From positions 1 to 64,000 of the forward strand of contig JAIVFH010000016.1 in assembly GCA_025765595.1 (NCBI GenBank): a stretch of 64,000 nt of DNA. Direction: 5' to 3'. The stretch comes from Obelidium mucronatum (Eukaryota; Chytridiomycota; Chytridiomycetes; Chytridiales; Chytriomycetaceae). Position numbers and translations under genes: made by a program. This document shows, piece by piece, positions 11,532 through 23,176 of this stretch. Under the pieces are notes generated by a model. The model was not told the DNA's origin. It did no database searches and was given only the letters and a program-made list of their open reading frames with translations. Each line of letters starts with the position of its first letter. The first letter of the stretch is position 1.

Positions 11532-11591
11532 TTCCGTCTGCGTATTTAATATTATTGAAATGAAGAAATGAGTTTATTTCGAGTATTCTTA

Positions 11592-13132
11592 TTATTTAGC
11601 CCAGTTGGCGCCCTGCATCTCAACAAGACGCGACACAGCTCGCTGGAATGCAAATGACTCCTCAGCCCCAGTAAAGATGGAGCTCGTTAACTGAAAATAG
11701 CAAAGCAAACACTTATCAGCCCACGTCACGCAATCACAACAACGATACACTTACTTGGTCGGCTGTTATCTTCAAATCATCCATCAACAATCTTTCGGCT
11801 GGAGTGAGCTCGCGTTCCTTTTTCTTGTCCAAGTTGGTGGCATCGGAATCGCCCACAAGCAAGAGACTTGCTTCAACTTCGCTGGACATGTAGAACTTGA
11901 CTTTGCTCTCATATAGAGCGTCAATTAAAGTAATAAAACGGCGAGCTTCATTGCGCTGAGTCAGGGACATTTTCGGCACGTCAGTTAACACAAGTGTTGT
12001 GAAGTGAGATGCAACTTCAAGAAAATCTGCGGCAGAGTGGGATGCACCACACAAAAGCTTGAAAGATGCCTTTGCACTTTTTTCGCAAGTTTCTGGAATA
12101 GTGATGGACCTCCCCAAAAACGACAACGTCTTTGGTTCAACTTGTTTGAAAAAAACCACATATAAGTTATACAAGTATCATTTCGAAATAGCCACACCTG
12201 TCTTTCCTTTCGTTATTGAAGCCCATATAGAGTTGATTGAGGCAGTTGTGTCAGGGCCCAATGGATGGAAAAACACCCTCTCATCTCCTTTCGCCTGTTG
12301 TCTGTAGTCGATCCCAGAGTCTAGAGGATGGACAATGTTTTGAGACTTGAGCAATTCAATTGTCGGAAGGAAACTCTTGCGTTGGATTCCATTCTTGTAT
12401 AGCTCTGATTTCAAATTTAGCATTGATGACGCAATACCGCATCCTACCATCAGGAGGTCTGTTTGATGTTACAACCGTTACAACGCCTCTTTCATAAAGC
12501 TCTTGAAATAGTCGTCGTAATAGCATAGCATCCGCAATATCTGTCACTTGCAGCTCATCAAAGCATAAAACCCATGCCTCATTCGCCAACTCTTGCGCAA
12601 TTAATGGCGTGGGATCATAGGACACGCCCTTGTCTTTTCGCAACTGGTGAACTCGTCTGTGCACATCTTGCATAAAGGCGTGGAAGTGCACTCTTTTTTT
12701 TCGAGGAACGTCCAAAGTATGATAAAAGAGGTCCATTGTCATTGTCTTTCCCGTTCCAACATCTCCGTGGAGATAAAGTCCTTTTGGCCCGAATGCAGGT
12801 GCTCTGGCGACAGCAGGTTTCTTCTTTTTGGCTCCGCCGCCGCCGGAAAACAAGTCCATGAAGGATTTAAAGATATTTGCTTCGGCATCAAGCTGCTCTA
12901 ATCCAACGAGATGAGGTCCTCGGGGGTCTGCATCGGCATAGTCGACTTTGACGGGTGCTGGGCCCACGTGAGAGCTCAGAGTGTCGTGAAGATTCTGAAG
13001 ATGTCCAACTGTTTTAAGCTGGTGCTTGTCCTCTCTCAAGATTCCCTTTTCAACTTTCGAGGCATAGACATGATGGGGGCCCTTGCGGCCATGTGAATAC
13101 ATTCGAGCCCCAAGAAGCCGGGCTCTCAACAT
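11592..13132 (-). CDS. AFG1: AFG1/LACE1-type mitochondrial AAA ATPase
   Basis: Mitochondrial P-loop ATPase of the AFG1 (LACE1/AFG1L) family, which assists turnover of mitochondrially encoded respiratory subunits. The start at 13132 gives MLRARLLGARMYSHGRKGPH, a basic, Ser/Arg-rich leader suited to mitochondrial import. Walker A is GDVGTGKTM, Walker B is VLCFDELQVTDIADA, and VTVVTSNRPP marks sensor 1. RVHFHAFMQDVHRRVH is the characteristic HxFM segment. The C-terminal part reads RSITIPE, the ALYES segment and LTPAERLLMDDL, with the final exon ending RLVEMQGANWAK at 11592. Several introns interrupt the gene. The long helical TAERL-type tail matches the family. Confidence 0.9.
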
Positions 13133-13175
13133 GTTGTTGGAAAAGTGCGAAAAAAAAACTCCAATTTTATTCAAA

Positions 13176-15435
13176 TCAAGCTAAAACATTTCTCATCAAG
13201 TACTGAAAATAGTTGAGCGTTTTTAGCACAATCGATAAATGGTCCATAACATCGCAAACCTTTTGCATTCGATGATCTGCAGTCGCCTTAATCTGAAGGG
13301 CTATTTCTGGGTACTTGTCCATAACTGCCTTTACTTCATCCTTTCTCAATTCATATGTACTGCATTCTGATGTACATCGGATTGTTGCAGTTCGTGGAAC
13401 CTGCGAAAGTGGTAAGCAAAAAGACTTCACAACTAACGTATATCAGTTTACATCTTCAATAATAGCAACTTCTCCGAAATATGCAGAAGGACCTTTTTTA
13501 CATGTGGGTTCAGCGATCGATAATATCTAAATAACACCACCAACCGGAAACGTCATCAATAACTTCTCCGAACTCGGTAATTACATTTGCAGTTCCGGCA
13601 GCTAAGGAACAATTGCCGTTAAATTGCAGGTTTTTAGTCACATTTTTTTGAACCTAGGAAAAACATGCTGTCTCCGTTTTCACCACACTTGATAATAGTT
13701 TCGTCTGTATTCCAGGTTTTTCTCAGCATAGTTATCGCCAATTCTTGAATAACAGATAAGTCAACTCCATGAAAGATGCTCAGCTGAAAGTACAAAAATT
13801 AAGAAAATAAAATTTTGCGGATTTTGCGAGGTAGTTGGTGATACCTTTGCCAGAGCATTTTCTCCAACCTCAACGTCAAATTGATCAGGCACAGATGAAC
13901 AGCTTCCTTCCTTCTTCTGAGTGCGCGCTTTGAACAGGGCGAACCTTTCTGTGGCTTCTTCTTGAAGCCTCTCTTTCATCAGCGGGTAGTTCAAGACGAC
14001 GGCATCCAGATTTTCTTTGGTGAGTTTGAAAACATAACTTTCCCCCTTGGATCGAATTGACGCTCTAATCAGGGGTTAACTACTTTCAGCATAAAAGAAA
14101 AAAAGCAGTCCTACGTTCGCTTCATGTTCAGTAACACTCCAACTTCTCCAAAGAAGGAACCTTGTTGAATTTCAGCATGGACGACGCCTGTATCTCCCAC
14201 CACTTGTACAGTTCCAGCCAGTAAGAAATACATCGCATCGGATTCGTCACCAATGCTGACTATATTCTGATTCTCTTGAAACACCAAGCATTTGATTGTC
14301 ATCGCCAACGAATCAACAAAAGAGTCAGGTGCGTCATGAAATAGATCGAGCTAAATTTAACAGGACCATATTTCGTTAGACAACCAAAAAAAAAGTTCGT
14401 AACGGGGGGTTGTGGTCTCTCACTTTTCTGATATTCTTTCGTGCAATGTCGTTTGCAAATTCTGAACCAAACTTTTCCTGACCACTCGTGTATTGTTGCT
14501 TTAACCACCAAACTTCTTTGTTTGCGGAAAACTCATCGACTTTTTGTTGAACTTCGGGATTTGTGCCAATGATTTCATCCAGCTTTTGTTTCGTGACAAC
14601 AATAAGGACAGTATCAGTTTTTGCAACAACAGTCGCAGTTCTTCGAAATTTAAACACTAGAGAAAGTCGATATTTGGAGTTTTTAGAAATATAAAAAATC
14701 TTGTTGGGAGAAATTTGGGCACTCACGGACTCCCAATTCTCCAAAGAATACTGGTTGTTGTAGATGTGAGAGTTCTCGTTCTTCAACAAAAATAGACACT
14801 GCGCCACTCCAAATAAAGAAAATCTCAGCTCCTTCCTCTCCCTTTGTGACTATCGGTTGTCCCTTTTTACGAGTCATCTCATAGGCTGACAAGGAGACCT
14901 TTTCCATAACATCTCGAGGAAAGGTGGCAAATAGAGGAAAACGTTGCAATACACTGATGTATGGATGATAATGCGCATTTTCCTGTTGTAAAGTTTGAAG
15001 TGTATCGTTCACTTCGTTTTCTTTCAGAACAGTGACATGACCATGAGTTCCACGACGGATAAGAGTGTCAGACATAAACCGACTGCCCACGATTGCAGAT
15101 CCATTTGTTTGCTGCGAAATGAATTCTTTTGGATCTCTTAATGTTGATTGTATCTGACCGAGCTGACTGGTGGACTGCAAATGCTTCTCTGTTGCCTCTT
15201 TTAAAACGCGTTCTGTGTTTCCAACTTCAGCGATTAGCCGTACGACCATCTGGTTTGTGGCTCGAATATATTCCATCATGTCATCTCGCTCCTTGGTTAA
15301 CGTCATGACTTGGTCCTTCAGGTATGTGATGGTTTCTTCATCGCGTTGAAGGCGATCGGTTAAGATCGACACTGACTTGCTATCAATATTGGCCGCTACA
15401 TAGTCGAGAGACTCTGTTGTTCGAATATCACACAT
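13176..15435 (-). CDS. Protein with coiled coil and three cyclic-nucleotide-binding domains (copy A)
   Basis: Cytosolic-type protein without membrane segments. The start at 15435 gives MCDIRTTESLDYVAANIDSK, followed by a coiled coil (about residues 25-120). Three cyclic-nucleotide-binding (cNMP) folds come next. The first has KGEEGAEIFFIWSGAVSIF and VFFGELG. The second has IGDESDAMYFLLAGTVQVVG and GSFFGEVGVLLNMKRTAS. The third has CGENGDSMFF and ends RTATIRCTSECSTYELRK. The second domain keeps the FGE-(L/V) and R-T-A phosphate-cassette pattern best. The protein ends LMRNVLA. There is no kinase or GEF domain, so it resembles a stand-alone cAMP/cGMP sensor or PKA-R-like scaffold. It is a tandem paralogue of the next gene. 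Confidence 0.75.
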
Positions 15436-15535
15436 TGTGGTCTGACGATTGTGTGTCAAAGAAGGAAAATTCCCTTTGTTCTTTCTGTCAACCCCCCAAA
15501 GAACAAAGATTCCTGGAAAATTTTATTTTAAAAAA

Positions 15536-17587
15536 TCAAGCCAAAATGTTTCTCATCAGATATTGCTGCATTCGATTAAATGCAGTTTCTTTGATGTGTC
15601 GCGCGATTTCTGGGTATTTGATTATTACCGCCTTGAAGTCATCTTTCCGAAGTTCATATGTGCTGCATATTGAAGCACACTTGACTGACGCTATTCGCGG
15701 GACATGTTCAAGGAGAGATACTTCACCAAAATATGCGGAAGGCCCTGAAAGAACAGAATTATGTGAGCGTATTATCAGTGTATTCCTTACCCTTCACAGA
15801 CTCTAAAAGCTCCCCAAATTCTGAAATGACATCAGCATTTCCTGCTGCCAGAAAAAACATACTAGTTCCAGTTTCCCCACATCTAATTATAAGTTCGCCT
15901 TTGTTCCACGTTTTCCTTATCATTAGCGCTGCCAGTTCAGAAATGACTGACGGATCAACTCCAGAAAATATACCTAACTGCAAATTTTATCGTTAAACTT
16001 GATGAAGTCATTTAAATTGCTGAAACCTTAGCAAGTGACTGTTCTCCCACTTCGATATCGAATTGATCTGGTTGCTGCACAATACTGCTGGTATTGGTTC
16101 TTAGTTTGAACAACGCAAATCTTTCATCAGCGGCGGACTTCAGTTTTTCTTTCATTGCTGGGTAAATAACCACTACCTTCTCAAGGTTTTGAGTCGTTAA
16201 TTGAAACACGTGGCATTCTTGCTTGGCTTTTATACTGGCGGTTCGTTTCATTTTCAAAAGGATACCCACTTCGCCAAACGAAGTTCCAGATTGCATTTCT
16301 GCATGAACAGTTCCAGTTGCGCCAATCACTTGAACCGAACCTTCAATAATGAAGTACATGCAATCTGCTGGATCATTGATGGATATTATATTCTCATTCG
16401 CTTGAAATCGTAACATTTTCATCGTGGCTGCAAGCTTATCGACGAATTCTTCAGGGGCTTCAGAAAAGACATCCAGCTTGACATCAAAGAAGAAGAAGAA
16501 AAATGCAGATATTACTATATCGTTGGGGAAGAAGGAAGGTTTTCGAACCTTTTTAATTCCCTGTCGCGCTACATCGTTGACAAACTCTTCTCCAAATTTC
16601 TCCTGTGTGACAACGTATCGCTGTTGCGTCCACCACAGTTCTTCATTAATTGCAAAATCCTCCATGAGTTTTCGAACGGCTGGAAGCTTATTTGCAAGTT
16701 CGTGCAAAAACTGTTTTGTGACGACTGTTATCACGACATCGGATTTTGCTAGCACGGTAGCGGTGCGCTGCTGTGACTTTGATACTTCCGCATGACCAAA
16801 AATAAAACGTTTAGATAAACTTAATTGTCTACTAATTTCACTCACAGACTCCCAACTCTCCAAAAAACACTGGACTGTGTATTGCGTGAAGATTCCCCTC
16901 CGATACCACAATATCAATGGAACCTTGAGTCAGAAAATAAATTTCCATCCCCTCTTCTCCTTTGCTAATGATAGTTTGACCGGCTTGAGTCCTCATTTCG
17001 AAACAGTTGGCAGCAATTTGCTCCAAAGCATCCCAAGGAAAACTAGCGAACAATGGGAATAACAGAAGATGCTGTATCATTGGGTTATCTGATGTTTGTA
17101 ATACGTGATTCGGCCTTAACACGAATGAGGCTCTTCGGCCACTTCCCCTTCGTTCTACCACAGGAAAGCTGACTTCGGACGGTCTGCTTCCATCCACACT
17201 CAACCTTGACGAACTATTCCATCCCTGAAAAGTAGACATCAAAATTCCGCAATGCTCTACTTGTGAAAGAACGCGCTCTTCCTCAGCTGACCGGATTTGT
17301 TTTGACTTTAAGATGTGTACTACACCCTTCAGTGTTTCATGAAGAGGGCCTTCAAGTTTTACGAGATCCATTACTCTTTGCTTCATTGTTTGATGTGAGT
17401 TTGTCAGTTTTGTAATGGCAGCTTCGCGTTTGCTGACTTCGTGCGTCAGAGATGACACTTGATCCTGAAGCTGTGAAATAGTTTCATCCTGTGACATTAT
17501 ACGCTGACATAGGGCTGCGAATGATAGCTGTTCCAGTTGATTCTTTAGTGTATTCGGCGAGATGGTGATTTCGGTAGGTTTCGACAT
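15536..17587 (-). CDS. Protein with coiled coil and three cyclic-nucleotide-binding domains (copy B)
   Basis: Paralogue of the downstream neighbour with the same architecture. The start at 17587 gives MSKPTEITISPNTLKNQLEQ. A coiled coil runs to about residue 120. Three cNMP domains follow: KGEEGMEIYFLTQGSID with VFFGELG; INDPADCMYFIIEGSVQVIG with GTSFGEVGILLKMKRTAS; and CGETGTSMFFLAAGNADVI. A linker RYVVTQEKFGEEFVNDVARQ matches QQYTSGQEKFGSEFANDIAR in copy A. The protein ends MRNILA. Its start codon lies only about 62 bp from the divergent phosphorylase kinase subunit gene, which suggests co-regulation. Ligand specificity is unknown. Confidence 0.75.
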
Positions 17588-17649
17588 GATGATGATAAGG
17601 AAAAGAACAAACAAGGGTTTTCTGGAAGTTTTTCCATAAACAAGAGAAA
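17588..17649. promoter_or_regulatory. Shared divergent promoter region (62 bp)
   Basis: Only 62 bp separate the start codon of the cyclic-nucleotide-binding protein (minus) and that of the phosphorylase kinase subunit (plus). Any core promoter must be shared or lie inside the neighbouring coding sequence. No clear TATA box is seen. Confidence 0.4.
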
Positions 17650-20600
17650 ATGCCATCATCCAAACGATTCGTCAAGGATCGCCTGGACACGTACTACAAC
17701 GAAGTATCTTCGATTATATTATCGAGGCAAAACCATGCTACTGGATTGGTACGTTTTTCTTTTGAAATATAGATGCCTGTTGCGACTCATTATGGTGTTT
17801 GGGTGATAAGATTCCTGCCTCCGTAGCAGTAACAACTCACGGGGATTATCGCGATGCCTGGATTCGGTAGGATTGAATGCATTCCGATTGTTGGACTGAA
17901 GCATTTGTGTCAGTGACAATGTTTACTCTATCTACGCTGCCTGGGGTTTGGCTCTGGCGTATCGACGCATTGATGATGACGAAGGACGCGCATGTAGGAA
18001 GACACGTACGATATAATGTACTGCATGTTTACATCACTTTGCACCACCAGACGAGCTTGAACATGCCACCATAAAATGTATGCGGGGGATTTTATTCGCC
18101 TACATGCGTCAGGCCCACAAAGTCGAGTTATTTAAGAACTCCCAGTCTACCGATCACGCCCTACACGCAAAGTATGACTGCGTCATTTATTTGGTCTTTA
18201 TTGACTTGGGCTATTTTTTTTTAGATTCAACACAGGTACTGGAGACACTGTTGTTGGCGACCGAGAATGGGGCCATTTGCAAATTGATGCAACAAGTTTA
18301 TTTTTACTTACACTGGCTCAAATGACTGCGGCTGGAACTCTCGTGATTTATACGATGGATGAAGTCCACTTTATCCAAAATCTTGTTTTTTACATTGAAC
18401 GTATGTGGCTTTTACTGTAAATTCTGAATTCAGCTGATTTGATTCTATGACAGGTGCATATCGCACACCTGACTACGGTATATGGGAGCGTGGTAACAAA
18501 ATGAATCATGGAACACCAGAATTGAATTCGTCTTCGATCGGTATGGTTGTTGCTGCGCTTCAAGCCATTAATGGGGTGAATTTATTCGGCGCTCGCGGTG
18601 GTCCTTCATCTGTAAGTCTCATTCCAGATGAAGTTAGATTTGTGCTCACTTCTACTTTCTAGGTTATTCACGTTCTTCCTGACGAAATTACTCGCAACTA
18701 CACAACTCTTCATTCTGCACTTCCACGAGAATCGCATTCGAAAGAAGTTGATGCTGCAGTTTTGTCTGTGATTTCTTTTCCAGCTTTTGCCGTCAGCGAC
18801 AGCAAACTAATCACAAGAACGCGGAATGAGATTGTTAAAAAGCTCGGTGGTCGACATGGTTTCAAACGTTTCCTTCGAGATGGTCACCAAACCCTGCTGG
18901 AAGATACAAGCCGGTATAGGTTCCTTGAAGATTGTCCTCAAATCCACTCACATTGATCGAAACAGGTTGCACTATGATCCTCATGAACTCAAAATATTTG
19001 AAGGCATCGAATGCGAATGGCCATTGTTTTATACATATATGATCCTGGATGGACTGTTTCGGGAAGATGGCCGTCAAGTTCAAGACTATCGCGACCTCTT
19101 AGAACCTCTTCTTGTCGATTCTTCAACAGTTTCAAAATATAAGCATGAAGATTACAGCCACGGGCACTCAAAAGGAGGAAGCGCATACGGTAATCGAGCT
19201 TCTGCCAGCGGAAGATGTTCTTCGGTCGTAAGACGCCCTCATTTTCGACCACCATCAGGAACCAAACTAGTTCCTGGTATGTTGATTTAGCTTTTTTTGG
19301 CAATTTATTCAACTGATGATTTTGTTTTAGAACTTTACATTGTCCCAAAGGAGAAAATTGGGGAGGAAAAGGCGAACAGAGGAAGTGTCAAGAGAATTCC
19401 TAATGAAAATATTCCTCTTGTATGGGCTCAGTCGCTGTACATTTTGGGTTGTTTGATTCAAGACGATCTGTTGAGTACTGCTGAATTGGATCCTCTTGGT
19501 CGTCGGCTTCTCCCTTTTAGACCTAAACAGGGCAATGAAATCGTTGTTCAAATTGTATTACTCTCAGAAAGTGCCGAGCTGCAAGCCAAATTGGCAACGT
19601 TCGGTCTTGAAACTCAAACGTTAGACACATGCGCTCCAATCACTATCTCTCCCCCATCTGCATTGAGAGACGCATATCTCTCGTTGGGTGAAAATGCCAA
19701 ACTTGTGAGTCCATTGTTTTAACTTAATCCATGCTTTTATTAAACAAGTATTGTCTCAGGGTCTTTCTGGCCGTCCTAAACGTCCAATCGGAACTTTGAG
19801 TACTTCAAAGTTGTACCGTTGTCAAGGTCGCATGTACGCGTTTCTTCCACATTTTATGGACAAAGAGGAGTTTTATCTCGTCAGCGATAACAACTACCGT
19901 AAGTATCCTTGAATCCACGATTTCATTTTTCTAACACTGGTAATGTAGTTGTCAGTGTTCTGGAACAAGAACTAGCGTTTGTCAAAAACCATTGGTGGTA
20001 TCCAGGTCGACCAACTATGTGTGTCATGCTTACTCGGGAAATGTTGGGTGGCTTAAAATCATCAAAGGACCCATCCGAAACTCAAAGATGGAGATACAAT
20101 CATCGTGACAGCAAACGAAACTTGCTGAACTTTATGATGTCACTACGTTCTGGAATGTGTGGTGGCGTTCGTGTGCGTGTTGGCCGACTGAGTGAGATGA
20201 TCAATACGTCATGTATCGAGTCTTTGGACTTTTTGGTCAACTCTGAGACTGTTGGAGAAACAGAGGACTGGCATTCGGTTCTAAAGGGCGAATGGCACCA
20301 ACCTGAAATCCGCAAATTGCAAACGGAGCTTCCATCAACAACTGATGCTCCTACTCCCACGTATGATAAACCTCCAAGAGGGCGTAGTTTACGCCGCAAG
20401 TCTTCTGGCGATATGAGCAGTTTCCTCGCCCAATCTGTCACAAAGAGCCCATTGAAGAGTCCATACTACACGGAAGACCCTATTGCATATGATGAGACTT
20501 TCAAGCTGAAAGAACATATCGAAGCGGATATGGATAAACTCGAGCTTGGACCTCCAGCTGCTGGAAAAATTGGTCGTGATGAGAGATCCCCAATGCGTGG

Positions 20601-23109
20601 AGTCTCTTCAAACAGAGCTGCCGCCCGTGGTGGACTCGGTGTTTTGTCCGGTAGCAGCGAAACTTTAGAAAGCGCTAGCGATGGCCGCCGAAGTAGCTAT
20701 ACTTTTGACATCAACGATATGGCCAACTTAAAATCTGCCGTGAAGAAAGCTTCGAGCCAATCTTTGAATGAAAACCAACATGTGGGAAGCACAAACCAAT
20801 CACCGTTGGCCAAAATTGCTGGATCGGGAAGCATTGGGTCGAGCTCGAGCAAGATTGAAAATCCACAGAATGGTGCTCCACATGAAGTTCTCACTCTGAC
20901 GTTGAACGATCCAACTCACATTGATGCTGCTACTGAACTACTCGAGGCTTCAACGAATATTTATGATCAAATTGATCTTTTGCATTGTGAGTACGTCGGG
21001 TTTTTATTTTTGGTGTGCGCTAATTGGAAAATCAGACTTGTTTTCTTGTTGCGGATTGGATTACCGAGTTGGTCATTTAGGAACAATCAAGTCTTTGCTT
21101 GAAGAAGTTTATGTGAAAGCTATGCAACTTAAGGAATGGTCGATTGTTCGTCAAGTAGCGGGGCTATTGAAGAAAATGGTAAATTCTTTGACAATCAATG
21201 TCGCGGACTTGTTGATTCGTGGAAAACCGGTTGCTGTTGGTTTTGGAAGCAATGAATTTTTCATTACCAATCCTTTAAGCCCAGAAGCCCTTTCTGAGCT
21301 GATTTACAGACATTGGTAAGTCGAATCCGCCCTGTCCTCACTTGTTGTTTACTGATCCGAATTCTATTCAGTGCAAGTGACGTTCGTGAAGCCCCATTAG
21401 TTCAGGAGGTGTTAACATACTTGGGATCTATTATTCGATCCACTCCTGCTATGTTTGACGGTATCCAAAGAGTCCGTACCTATTTCTTCATCATTGCCAT
21501 GAGAGAAGAAATTTCTCGCCTCAAGGGGTGCGATGAAGAAGAAGCCGTTGAATATATGATGCAGGTGTGGCGAATTTGGCTGCTTTGATCTATGGTCTAA
21601 ACTAACCTTTCTCTTGCTGTCAGCTGAGCCCGTATGAAACCAAAATGCTTTTAAATACCGTCCTTTCGGCCAGGGATCAAACCAATACATCAGCTGATGC
21701 GTCTCTTGGATTATCTACTTCGTACAGATGGAGAAACATTCAAGTCCAGAACAATGAGGCGGACGCTAAAAACGTTCTAAAAATGTCCACTTCGGGAGTC
21801 GCCCTTCCATCGAATCTTATTATTTCGGTCCAATCGGGTGGATTCAGTGCTGGAAACTTTGCCAAAATCGAGTTGTCTAGAGATAGCAACTCCACACCTC
21901 TACCGGCTATATTTGGACGCGGTTTGAATGTAGCTGTGATTGACCCGCTCGACGGCGCAATCATCGAATCTGCATCCTTTGACACACATATTTCGACAGA
22001 AGAGTCTTACGAATTCACCAAAATGATTGAGTGGGTGGATCCTGGCTCAATTGTGATTGTTGTTGCGAAGGTTTGTATCGTTTGTGTCAGTCTTTTTTTT
22101 TCTAACGTGCAGTACAGGACGATTGTACTGAGAACTTGACCCCTGCTGCCAGAATTGCATGTGAATCATTGGGTTCTGCCAAAATTCGAGATGTCGGATA
22201 CAGAGATTCGTGGTGTTTGATTGGTGAAAAGGGGGCAGAACCTGGATCCATGCCAGAAGTACATCGTTCTGCGCAACATGGGCCAACTGCAGTGATAACT
22301 CGTGCCATCGATTTAGTTTCTCGTCGCAAAAGGGTATTGGCGTCGTTCCCTGCCAACAGTCAGATGAAAATGCTTTCATCAGGCGCTGCGGCGAACATGA
22401 TGATGCCTTCAAATGGAAGATGGCTTCGCCGTCGCAAAAACGACGGTGCCTTGAATCGAGTTCCACCAGAATTCTATCCTAAAGTCTGGAAAGTGTTGAG
22501 CAAATGTCACGGAATTGTGATTGGACGGGAGTTTCTTCCTCGTGATCCAACCATCAGCGAGAAGACGCCAGAAGAGCTTAACTTTGGTACTGACAAATTC
22601 TAACTTGGGTCAACGTTGTTAACTAATTCAATGTCTTCCCCAATTTGTCAATAGCCTTGCAAGTGGAGTCATATTTGGATGTCATCAGAGACCCTGCCGA
22701 GCGTCAAATCGCGGTGGAATGCCTTATGGTCGTGTCTCGTATTGCTGATCGGAACCCAGAAATCCAGATTAATGCAGGTCCGCTTGACTTGATGAAGATC
22801 ATTCGTGATGCTGTTTCTCAGTTTTGGCTTCGTTGGGTGGGAGATCAAAGTGCTGCCGCAGTTGCTGCCTTTGTATCTAGCTTGGAATCCAAAGCTCAAA
22901 CTCTTTCCCCAAGACCAGGGCCGGAAAACCGCGATAGCACTCCGGACTTGTCGTTTGAAAAGAATGAGCGATTTGCTCGCCGATTGTTCTTTGATTTGGC
23001 GCAAGAAGGAAAGGATGGAACTATGGCGTATTTGGCAAAGAGCAGTGTTCGGATCTCTTTTGATGTGAGCTGGTTGGGAGAGAGTGCCGAGAAACCACTC
23101 TTGATTTGA
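17650..23109 (+). CDS. Phosphorylase b kinase regulatory subunit alpha/beta-like
   Basis: Large regulatory subunit of phosphorylase kinase (GH15-like fold), which controls glycogen breakdown. The start at 17650 reads [20 protein letters not shown]. Spliced exons give [16 protein letters not shown] and [18 protein letters not shown], the conserved glucoamylase-like start. Later come [59 protein letters not shown] and the [20 protein letters not shown] segment, all family hallmarks. A low-complexity Ser-rich insert (around 20,340-20,870) sits where the mammalian subunits carry their multiphosphorylation region. The C-terminal part ([38 protein letters not shown]) also fits. About a dozen short introns are present. 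No C-terminal farnesylation motif is seen (ends EKPLLI). Confidence 0.88.
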
Positions 23110-23176
23110 TTTTTCGAATAGCATGATGTTTTCGTTTTCAAAACCTTTGTTTGTTTATTAAATACAATGTCGGAAC

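Noticed and set aside
11085..11571. Several long GC-rich open frames on the plus strand with Arg/Ala/Val repeats
   Set aside because: They are antisense shadows of the Ala/Asp-rich N-terminus of the PP2C gene, whose minus-strand frame carries the catalytic motifs.
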